Positions 1 through 6,483 of a stretch of 64,000 nucleotides of DNA are shown piece by piece. This stretch comes from an uncultured Bryobacteraceae bacterium (GTDB taxonomy: Bacteria > Acidobacteriota > Terriglobia > Bryobacterales > Bryobacteraceae). The notes beneath the pieces were generated by a model that did no database searches, was not told where the DNA came from, and saw only the letters and a program-made list of their open reading frames with translations. Position numbers and translations under genes: made by a program. The DNA is taken from the NCBI GenBank assembly GCA_937924525.1, contig CALDSU010000018.1:1-64000 (forward strand), written 5' to 3'. Every line of letters begins with the position of its first letter. Position 1 is the stretch's first letter.

Positions 1-140
1 CATCGGCTCGCGCCTTTGCTCTACGCTTCTTCCAGACCCCGCCTCGCGGCGACGCCCTTGCGCTTCGCTATGACTTCACCTCCATCAGGTTGTCAAGGGG
101 ACTTTCACCCCCGAGCTGTCGAACATGCTCGGCACACAAA
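1..140. repeat. Possible mobile-element or repeat remnant at the left edge
   Basis: No convincing gene is visible here. The stretch contains direct sub-repeats of the type 'cgcctc/cgccctt' and the string around 'gggactttcaccccc', then 'acatgctcggcac'. From memory this resembles non-coding tails near group II intron or transposon remnants in many bacteria. I cannot verify that, so the call is weak. It may continue to the left of the window. Confidence 0.2.
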
Positions 141-173
141 AGAAACGGCCGGCGAGAATCGCCAGCCGTTTCT
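141..173 (-). terminator. Intrinsic terminator of the response regulator gene
   Basis: The two arms AGAAACGGC and GCCGTTTCT pair over 9 bp. After one mismatch, GGCGA pairs with TCGCC over a three-base loop. Read on the minus strand the hairpin is followed by TTTCTTTT and lies about 24 bases past the stop codon of the minus-strand response regulator. Confidence 0.8.
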
Positions 174-196
174 CTCCTTCTCTCGAATCGTGCCAG

Positions 197-913
197 CTAT
201 CCGTTGTGCAGGTTCTTGTGGATGGCGTAGAGCGCCAGTTCCAGACGGTCGGAAACGCCCAGCTTGTCGAAGATGTTGTGCAAATGGTTCTTCACCGTTT
301 GTTCGCTGATGAACATCTTCTCGGCCATTTCCTTGTTCTTGTAGCCTTGGGCCACCAGGGCGACGATTTCGCGCTCGCGGGCGCTCAGCGGGGAACGTTC
401 GCGGTCGCGGCCGACCGGGATGGGCTCCACGGGCGCGGCGAACTGGCGCATCACAGCGGCGGTGGTATGGGAGTCCAGCCAGATCTCCCCAAGGTGGACT
501 TTGCGGATCGCCTTGATCAGCAGGTCCGTGGCGGTTTGTTTCAGGACGATCCCCGAGGTGCCGAACTTCATGGCCTGAACGAATTGGTTCTTGTCCTCGG
601 AAGCGGTGAGGACGATGACCTTCGTCTTGGTCTTGATCGTTTGCAGGCGCTGGAGCGCCGTCAGGCCGTCGATGCCCGGCATCTTCAAATCCAGCAAGAC
701 GATATCCGGCTCGAGCTGCTCGAGAATATCCAGCACTTCCTTGCCGTCGTTGGCCTCCGCGACCACTTCAAAGTCGTCTTCCAACGACAACAGTTTTCTT
801 AAGCCATCGCGGAAAATCGGGTGGTCGTCGGCGATGACGATCCGGATCTTCCCGCCGGGGAGGGGCTCCAGTCCATCCGCCGCGGCTGCATAAGTACCAT
901 TCTCAAGGGTCAT
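197..913 (-). CDS. NarL/FixJ-type DNA-binding response regulator
   Basis: This is a cytoplasmic two-component response regulator of 238 residues, the usual size for the NarL/LuxR class. A receiver domain spans about residues 22-140, with the acidic pair D29-D30, the phosphoacceptor D75 in LLDLKMPG, and a downstream T and K at the expected places. A LuxR-type helix-turn-helix (about 172-235) contains LSAREREIVALVAQG and ISEQTVKNHLHNIFDKLGV. The first 20 residues are a non-conserved extension. A GGGGA Shine-Dalgarno precedes the ATG. No partner kinase is in the window, so the signal and regulon cannot be named. Confidence 0.95.
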   Translation of the reverse strand: MTLENGTYAAAADGLEPLPGGKIRIVIADDHPIFRDGLRKLLSLEDDFEVVAEANDGKEVLDILEQLEPDIVLLDLKMPGIDGLTALQRLQTIKTKTKVIVLTASEDKNQFVQAMKFGTSGIVLKQTATDLLIKAIRKVHLGEIWLDSHTTAAVMRQFAAPVEPIPVGRDRERSPLSAREREIVALVAQGYKNKEMAEKMFISEQTVKNHLHNIFDKLGVSDRLELALYAIHKNLHNG

Positions 914-937
914 AGCACTTCCCCGACTCTCATAGAT

Positions 938-966
938 AGCGTACGGCCTGGACAGTACTAAGTCAA
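938..966 (-). promoter_or_regulatory. Candidate sigma-70 promoter of the response regulator
   Basis: On the minus strand TTGACT (961-966) and TACGCT (938-943) are separated by 17 bases, about 25 bases upstream of the regulator's ATG. The -35 matches well and the -10 is moderate. Confidence 0.4.
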
Positions 967-1060
967 ACGAGACCTTTCCCTAGAGGCCTTGGAGCAAGGT
1001 ACTTAACCGATTCGATAAGGTTCCTGCCGAGGGTTCCAGTACCTAAATACGACTGTGGGG

Positions 1061-2413
1061 TTATTGCTTGATAATGGTACCGTCCCGCCGGCGCACTTCG
1101 CCCCAGCCCCCGTTCAACCGCTGGCGCTCCCCTTGCTCGTTCGTGCCGAACGGGAACCTGGCGGCGAGCTTCTCATTGATTTCAATACCCCAACCCGGCT
1201 TTTCGTTGGCGTACAGGTAGCCGTCCTTCAACACCGGACAACCCTGATAGATCTCCTGCAAAGTCTCGCTAAACGGGGAGTACTCCTGGATGCCGAAGTT
1301 GTAACAGGCCAGATCCAGGGCGATGTTGGCGCAATGGCCCACGGGCGAAACATCCCCCGGCCCATGCCAGGCGGTCTTGACGCCGTACAGTTCGCCGTGT
1401 GCGGCGATCTTCCGGCACGGGGTCAGTCCACCCGCCTGCGATACGTGGATCCGGATGTAATCGATCAGCCGTTCGTGGATCAGCGGGGTCCACTCATGGG
1501 GGCTGTTAAAGAGTTCGCCCATGGCGAGCGGGGTGGCGCATTGGCTGCGGATCATCCGAAAGTAGGCAATATCTTCTGGAGATACGGGGTCCTCAATGAA
1601 GAACATTTTGAACTGCTCGGCGTCCTTGCAGAACTGGACCGCCTGAATCGGCGAAACGCGCTCGTGGACGTCGTGGAGCAGCTCGACTTCCTCGCCAAGC
1701 TGTTTCCGGCACTCCTCGAACAACTTGAGGGTGCGCCGGATATAGGGCGCGGGTTCGTAGACCGGGGCACTGTGGAGCGCGCGCGCCGCCGTGGGTGTCC
1801 CCCGCACGCCCGCGCCGTAGCCCGCCATCCCGGGCACGCCCACCTGCACCCGCACGTGCCGGAAACCGCGCGCCATGTAACTGCGCCCGCTTTCAATCAC
1901 TTCCGCAATTTCTCCCCCGCTGGCGTGGCCATAACAATCCGCCGCCTCGCGGCACTTGCCGCCCAGCAACTGGTAGACCGGCATGCCCGCCATCCGGCCC
2001 TTGATGTCCCACAACGCCTGGTCGACCCCGCTTAGCGCGTTGTTCAGCACTGGGCCGTTCCGCCAGTACGAACTGTTGTACAGCATCTGCCAAGTGTCAT
2101 CGATACGGTCGGCAGGTTTGCCCAGCAGGAACGGACGGAGGTATCGCTCCACGGCGGGTTTCACCAGATCGGCGCGCTGGGTGAAGGTCGCGCAGCCATA
2201 ACCGTACAGCCCGTCCTGGTCCGTCGTCACCTTGACGACGGTCAGCCGGAGACCGTGCGGGGAGCTTTCAATGACGCTGACATCCTTGATTTTGGGGGAG
2301 GACAGCCCACGCAGAGCCTGCTGCACCTGCGCCTGCGCCGCCCGCTCTCGGGAAGTGACCAGCCCGGCGAAAGCGGCGCCGGACAACCGGGAAAACAATC
2401 CTCTACGCGTCAT
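1061..2413 (-). CDS. Tat-exported enolase-superfamily enzyme, mannonate dehydratase (ManD/RspA)-like
   Basis: This 450-residue protein belongs to the mandelate racemase/enolase superfamily. The signature residues are D248 and H250 in LLHDVHE, E274 in FFIEDP, E300 in MGELFNSP and H350 in TAWHGPGDVS. Their spacing is that of mannonate dehydratases of the ManD group (metal ligands D, E, E; catalytic His pair), so dehydration of D-mannonate or a related sugar acid is the best guess. RspA-type homologues are often weak or inactive on it. An N-terminal MTRRGLFSRLSG with hydrophobic stretch suggests a twin-arginine signal, which is unusual because most ManD proteins are cytoplasmic. The ATG lies only 2 bases after the ccmD-like stop, so it may be co-transcribed with the ccm operon. 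Confidence 0.85.
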   Translation of the reverse strand: MTRRGLFSRLSGAAFAGLVTSRERAAQAQVQQALRGLSSPKIKDVSVIESSPHGLRLTVVKVTTDQDGLYGYGCATFTQRADLVKPAVERYLRPFLLGKPADRIDDTWQMLYNSSYWRNGPVLNNALSGVDQALWDIKGRMAGMPVYQLLGGKCREAADCYGHASGGEIAEVIESGRSYMARGFRHVRVQVGVPGMAGYGAGVRGTPTAARALHSAPVYEPAPYIRRTLKLFEECRKQLGEEVELLHDVHERVSPIQAVQFCKDAEQFKMFFIEDPVSPEDIAYFRMIRSQCATPLAMGELFNSPHEWTPLIHERLIDYIRIHVSQAGGLTPCRKIAAHGELYGVKTAWHGPGDVSPVGHCANIALDLACYNFGIQEYSPFSETLQEIYQGCPVLKDGYLYANEKPGWGIEINEKLAARFPFGTNEQGERQRLNGGWGEVRRRDGTIIKQ

Positions 2414-2415
2414 GG

Positions 2416-2571
2416 CTATTTCCGGTCTCGATCCTCAACAAGATTCCTGAGCCGGTGGATTTCCTCGTGGATTCTCCGCTCCCGAACCACCAGCGTGACG
2501 GCATAAGCCGCCAGCAGCAGCCAGGCGGAGGAGAGCCCGTAGAACATGAACTCGATGCCGCGTTGGTCCAT
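2416..2571 (-). CDS. ccmD: CcmD-like small membrane protein
   Basis: This 51-residue protein is shorter than typical annotation cut-offs. It has one membrane span (about residues 10-29, FYGLSSAWLLLAAYAV) followed by a charged helix, RERRIHEEIHRLRNLVE. Size, topology and position directly after ccmC match CcmD, which links the CcmABC haem-export complex to apo-CcmE. Sequence identity in this family is low, so the call rests mainly on synteny. It starts 15 bases after the ccmC stop and ends 2 bases before the enolase ATG. Confidence 0.7.
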   Translation of the reverse strand: MDQRGIEFMFYGLSSAWLLLAAYAVTLVVRERRIHEEIHRLRNLVEDRDRK

Positions 2572-2586
2572 GAGAGTCCTTTCCTG

Positions 2587-3270
2587 TCAAAGGGAGTGCG
2601 CTTGGCGGCGCAGACCGTCCAGTTCGCGCCGGGCGGCTTCCTGCCGCATGCGGACCGCCAGCAGCACCGCCGCCAGCAGCATCAGCGCCGGCCAGTTGGC
2701 GTACAGCGCGGCTTTCATTTGCGGATCCATGTAGCCTTCGCCGCGGAGCACGGGCGCCGGATGCTGGGTGCGGAACCACTCGATCGAATACCAGACGATG
2801 GGAATATCCGCGAACGCAAAGATGGAGAACACGGCGCTGATCCGGGCGCGGGCGCTCGGATCCTCGATGGCGGTGCGCAGCACCAGGTAACCGGCGTACA
2901 GCAGCCAGCAGACAAGCGCCGACGTGAGCCGCGCGTCCCAGGTCCACCAGATCCCCCAGGCCACCCGCCCCCAGATGGACCCGGTCACCAGCCCGATCGT
3001 AATGAACACCACGGCGATCTCCGTCGCCGCCACCGCCAGCGTGTCCCACCACAGGTCCTTCCGGATCAGGTAGGCGACGCTGGCCACCAGCGCCGTCAGG
3101 ACGGCCATGCCGGCGGTAAACCAGGACGGCACGTGGTAGAAGATGATGCGATAGACCGCACCCTGATCCGCGTCGTCGGGCAGTTGCAAGAGCACCACGT
3201 ACAGATTGCGGACCAGCAGCAACGCTGCCAGCAAACCGCAGGCATACAGCAGCTTTGAGCGCATAAGCAT
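2587..3270 (-). CDS. ccmC: CcmC, haem exporter/haem handling protein
   Basis: This 227-residue polytopic inner-membrane protein has about six membrane spans. It carries the tryptophan-rich haem-handling motif WGIWWTWDARLTSALV in a periplasmic loop, flanked by the conserved histidine regions FYHVPSWF and, after the motif, the W-rich stretch near residue 180. CcmC loads haem onto CcmE. The ATG lies one base after the ccmB stop (TAAAATG). A second in-frame ATG two codons downstream is an alternative start. Length fits the family. Confidence 0.95.
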   Translation of the reverse strand: MLMRSKLLYACGLLAALLLVRNLYVVLLQLPDDADQGAVYRIIFYHVPSWFTAGMAVLTALVASVAYLIRKDLWWDTLAVAATEIAVVFITIGLVTGSIWGRVAWGIWWTWDARLTSALVCWLLYAGYLVLRTAIEDPSARARISAVFSIFAFADIPIVWYSIEWFRTQHPAPVLRGEGYMDPQMKAALYANWPALMLLAAVLLAVRMRQEAARRELDGLRRQAHSL

Positions 3271-3271
3271 T

Positions 3272-3955
3272 TTATCCGATCAACACCGTCTCGACGAACG
3301 CCACCGCGAGCGTCGAGAAGATTACATCAAAGGCTATCAGAAAACGCAGCCAGACCAGGCCTTCGACCGACGTCAGCGGCTCGCCCGCCAGCAGCAGGGT
3401 GGTGAGCTGCATCGAGGCCATCAGGCAAGGAAGCAGGGTGGTGTAGACCAGCAGCGGCAGCATCACCTCGCGCAGGCGGATGTTGACAGTGAGCGCGCTG
3501 AACATGGTGCCCACCACGGTGAAGCCCCAGGTGCCCAGGATGGCCACCAGCAACAAGGGCCAGAACTGCTGGGTCCAGCGCTGGTTGTAGAACACGCCGA
3601 ACACCGGGAAGCTGACCGCTTCGACCAGCAGCAGCAGAATCAGGTTCGCCAGAGACTTGCCGAGGAATAAAGCCGCAGCCGGGACCGGCGAGGCGATGAG
3701 CGCGTCCAGACAGTCGTTCGGCAATTCGCGCACGAAGCTGCGGTTGAGCAGCAGCGCTCCGGCAAACGCGAAGGCGATCCACAGCAGTCCGCCCGAAAAC
3801 TCGCGCGTCATCTCCTCGGTGGGATCAAAGGCGAAGCTGAATAGCAACAGAATGACCAGCGCGAACGAGAACGACGAATTGATGGCCTCCTTGGTGCGGA
3901 ACTCGGACCGCAAGTCCTTGTTGGCGACCGTCAGCACGTGGCGGAGGAAGATCAT
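3272..3955 (-). CDS. ccmB: CcmB, ABC permease of the haem export complex
   Basis: This 227-residue membrane protein with about six spans is the integral subunit partnering the CcmA ATPase. It begins MIFLRHVLTVANKDLRSEFRTKE, with the charged coupling region before the first span that is typical of CcmB, followed by FSFALVILLLFSFAF and further hydrophobic segments. The start codon overlaps the ccmA stop as ATGA, which argues against a long N-terminal extension to 4312. It functions with CcmA and CcmC in releasing haem-loaded CcmE. Confidence 0.93.
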   Translation of the reverse strand: MIFLRHVLTVANKDLRSEFRTKEAINSSFSFALVILLLFSFAFDPTEEMTREFSGGLLWIAFAFAGALLLNRSFVRELPNDCLDALIASPVPAAALFLGKSLANLILLLLVEAVSFPVFGVFYNQRWTQQFWPLLLVAILGTWGFTVVGTMFSALTVNIRLREVMLPLLVYTTLLPCLMASMQLTTLLLAGEPLTSVEGLVWLRFLIAFDVIFSTLAVAFVETVLIG

Positions 3956-4650
3956 GCGTCGGGGTACCGCGAATAGAGCCAGCCGGGGTCGGCGAGCATT
4001 TCCGGCGGGCGCGCGCCCGCATGGCGTAACCGGCCGCGGTCCAGCAGCACTACGTGGGTGGCCAACTCCATCGCTTCGCGAATCTGGTGCGTTGACATGA
4101 CAATCGTGCAGCCGCGGGCCAGCCCGTCCTGAAGCACGCGTTGCAGCACGGCGACCGCGCGGTCGTCGAGCGCGGTGAACGGTTCGTCGAGCAAGAGCAG
4201 GTCCGGATGGTGGAGAAATACCCTGGCGATCGCCAGCCGCTGGCGCATGCCGCGCGAGAACTCCCGGACCAGCCCATGACGCACGCGGCTCAGTCCGGTC
4301 CGCTCCAGCCACTCCTCGGCCGCCCGGCGGGGGTCTTCCAGTTCATAAAGCTGGCCGAACAGGATCAGGTTTTCGAGCGCCGACAACTCGTCGTAGACCG
4401 CGATCCCGTGCCCCAGAACGCCGATGCGGCGGCGGGTGGCCAGGTCGCGCGGGTCGCGCCCGAACAGGCGCACCTGGCCCCGTCCGGCGCGCTGAAAACC
4501 GGCCACGATGCGCAGTAGCGTCGTCTTGCCCGCGCCGTTGCGCCCCAGCAGCGCCAGGCAGGTGTGCGCTTCGGCCGCCAAACTGATGTCACGCAGCGCG
4601 GGAAAATCGCCGTAGTATTTCCAGACTCCGGCGACGTCCACCGCCGTCAC
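3952..4650 (-). CDS. ccmA: CcmA, ABC-type ATPase of the haem export complex
   Basis: This 232-residue cytoplasmic ABC ATPase has a Walker A GRNGAGKTT, a signature region EFSRGMRQRLAIAR (the canonical LSGG serine-glycine is replaced by SRG, as is common in CcmA), Walker B LLLLDEPF, and a switch histidine in MSTHQ. I chose the GTG at 4650 because it overlaps the stop of the preceding gene as GTGA. The ATG at 4749 would add 33 residues that lie entirely inside the upstream coding sequence. ATP hydrolysis drives release of haem-CcmE from CcmC. Confidence 0.93.
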   Translation of the reverse strand: MTAVDVAGVWKYYGDFPALRDISLAAEAHTCLALLGRNGAGKTTLLRIVAGFQRAGRGQVRLFGRDPRDLATRRRIGVLGHGIAVYDELSALENLILFGQLYELEDPRRAAEEWLERTGLSRVRHGLVREFSRGMRQRLAIARVFLHHPDLLLLDEPFTALDDRAVAVLQRVLQDGLARGCTIVMSTHQIREAMELATHVVLLDRGRLRHAGARPPEMLADPGWLYSRYPDA

Positions 4651-5624
4651 TGGTGTTTTCCTCGAGGAGAGGCCGCCGGCTGCGCGCCGCGCCGCCACAG
4701 CAGCACAAAGGCGCAAAACAGCGCGCCGAAACTGAGGCCCAGGATCCAACCCTGTTCGCCGTAAATGCGCGGCAGAATCTGCTCGATGGACGGGCCGCCT
4801 TCGTCGCCGGACCCGCGGCTCTGCTGTCGGAGCGCGCCCTCCCCCGTGATTTCCACGGCCCAGGTGGCGGCCGTGGTTTGGAAAATGGACGCCCGCGTGC
4901 GGGGCTCCTGCCCGCGCGATTCTAGGCCTTCGCCTTGGATCTGGACGCCGTCCGGCGCAACCAGACTGGTCGGACCGCCGCGAAACAGGCGGCGGCTGGC
5001 GAACTTCACCGGCGGCTGATAGGGCAGCGTGTAGCTGATCTGCACCGACGTCTCGCCCGGCTTGATGGCCAGATCGAGCTTATAGACGTTCGCCGCGGGA
5101 GTTTTCAGCGGCGCTTGCCGGACCGGCACGCTTTGGGGCGCCGTAGCGGTGATCTGAATCGACTCCGCGCCGGGGGGCACGAAGTAGCGCAGCGTGCCGT
5201 TGGCCGGATCATTGTAGGTGGAGCGGCCTTCGTTCTGGAACAGAAAGTTTTCGGTCACGGCGAGGCGGCCTTCGCGCGGTTCGAACAGCACCATGTGCTG
5301 GGCCACGGGCGGAGCCTGCTTGACTACGTCAAATACTTCGAGGGACAGACCGGTTTGCGGCGTACTCCCCTGCAACATCCTGGTGTAGACCACGCCCTGA
5401 TAGACGGCCTGCACCATGCCGGGACCGTCGAGCCTCGCGGCGAACGCGAACCTGCCGTCCTCGCCGGTTTTCACCGATTCGATCATTTCCGGGCCCGCGC
5501 CGCCCAGCTTGAAAAGCGAGACGGTCGCCTGCGCCTGAGGACGTCCGGCGGTGCGGTTGGTCACCACGCCGTCCACGGCGCCCAGCGGCAGGACCGCCCA
5601 CAGCACAACCAGCACCCGGGTCAT
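4647..5624 (-). CDS. Membrane-anchored protein with carboxypeptidase-regulatory-like domain, inside the ccm operon
   Basis: This 325-residue protein has a signal peptide (about 1-17), a carboxypeptidase-regulatory-like beta-sandwich near residues 18-100 (DGVVTNRTAGRPQAQATVSL, then GEDGRFAF), two further beta-rich segments, and one C-terminal membrane span near 290-312 followed by a basic tail, RRGAQPAASPRGK. The bulk should face the periplasm. Start (ATGA) and stop (GTGA) both overlap neighbouring genes, so it is clearly in the ccm operon, but it is not one of the standard Ccm proteins. A chaperone or apocytochrome-presenting role is only a guess. Confidence 0.75.
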   Translation of the reverse strand: MTRVLVVLWAVLPLGAVDGVVTNRTAGRPQAQATVSLFKLGGAGPEMIESVKTGEDGRFAFAARLDGPGMVQAVYQGVVYTRMLQGSTPQTGLSLEVFDVVKQAPPVAQHMVLFEPREGRLAVTENFLFQNEGRSTYNDPANGTLRYFVPPGAESIQITATAPQSVPVRQAPLKTPAANVYKLDLAIKPGETSVQISYTLPYQPPVKFASRRLFRGGPTSLVAPDGVQIQGEGLESRGQEPRTRASIFQTTAATWAVEITGEGALRQQSRGSGDEGGPSIEQILPRIYGEQGWILGLSFGALFCAFVLLWRRGAQPAASPRGKHQ

Positions 5625-6034
5625 CCCTGTCCTCCCATGGGCGCGCCGCACTCGCCGCAGAACTTCATCGGCTGCGCAAACTTCGCCCGGCATTTGGGAC
5701 AGACCGACGCGGCGGCCGACGCTGGCGCCTTGGCCGGCGCGGGCCGCGTGGCCGTATCCACGCCCAGCTTTTCCTTCAGCGCGTCGATCTCCGCCAGCAC
5801 GCCGGCGAGTTCGCGCTGGAGGTCTTTTTTCGTAGCCTGGTAGTCTTCGTCGGAAAGCTTGCCGACGCGATACTCGAACTGAAGATCCCGCAGATTCTCG
5901 TAAATGGAAGCCTTCCGCTCATCCAGATGGGCGAAAGGCGAAACGCTTTCCGCTTCCGGCAGGTCGGAGGGCCGGACCAGCAGGACGAACGCGATCACGG
6001 CGATCGTCAAAACGCAGGCGGCAGCCAGAATCAC
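5621..6034 (-). CDS. CcmI-like anchored coiled-coil protein with C-terminal zinc ribbon
   Basis: This 137-residue protein has an N-terminal membrane span (2-21) and a helical region resembling the N-terminal part of CcmI (LDERKASIYENLRDLQFEY, GKLSDEDY). An Ala/Pro linker and a zinc-ribbon with CPKC and CGEC follow. CcmI/CycH normally carries periplasmic TPRs that bind apocytochromes; these are absent. The ribbon should be cytoplasmic or periplasmic depending on topology, which I cannot settle. I chose the GTG start because it overlaps the ccmH stop (GTGA) and removes over 100 residues that only shadow ccmH. Confidence 0.75.
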   Translation of the reverse strand: MILAAACVLTIAVIAFVLLVRPSDLPEAESVSPFAHLDERKASIYENLRDLQFEYRVGKLSDEDYQATKKDLQRELAGVLAEIDALKEKLGVDTATRPAPAKAPASAAASVCPKCRAKFAQPMKFCGECGAPMGGQG

Positions 6035-6483
6035 TCGAGGTTGGCCAGCTCCTTCTCGATCTGCTCCTGATAGCGCGAGTCGCCGGCGGGGATCTCGGCA
6101 AGCGGCGCGGGCTTGCGGGAATATCGCCGCACAAACGCGTAGATCATCAGTAAGCCCAGCCCGATCGACGCGTAGGGAATCAGCCAGCCCAGCGAACTCG
6201 GTTCCGCCCTCAGGATCGAAGCGCCATGTTTCTGGGAAAAACGTTCCAGAATCTGCGCATCGGACAAGCCCGCCGACAGCATCTCCCGAATTTCGACGCG
6301 TGCCGGTTCGGCGAAATGGCAACCCGGCATTTTGCAGCTCGCCACCGTGTCGCTGCAACCGCACAGGCACGCCAGGCGCATCCCGACGCGGTGGATGTCC
6401 TCGTTGCTCTTAGAGGGCATCTGCGCAAAGGCGCCCAGCGTGAGCAGCGCCAGCAACACCAGCGGGGCGGGCCGGCGCTTCAT
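6031..6483 (-). CDS. ccmH: CcmH-like apocytochrome thiol reductase with an atypical cysteine motif
   Basis: This 150-residue protein has a signal or anchor (about 1-20), a periplasmic three-helix domain, a second span (about 101-119) and a charged tail. The domain motif reads RLACLCGCSDTVASC, so C39, C41, C43, C50 and C55, instead of the canonical LRCxxC. CcmH normally reduces the haem-binding CxxCH cysteines of apocytochromes. The altered motif, which I believe also occurs in other deep-branching phyla, implies different thiol chemistry. ATGA overlap with ccmF fixes the start. Confidence 0.85.
   Translation of the reverse strand: MKRRPAPLVLLALLTLGAFAQMPSKSNEDIHRVGMRLACLCGCSDTVASCKMPGCHFAEPARVEIREMLSAGLSDAQILERFSQKHGASILRAEPSSLGWLIPYASIGLGLLMIYAFVRRYSRKPAPLAEIPAGDSRYQEQIEKELANLE

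Noticed and set aside
3956-4312. N-terminal extension of ccmB
   Set aside because: The extra residues lie wholly within ccmA and have its shadow composition. The ATGA overlap gives the normal CcmB length.
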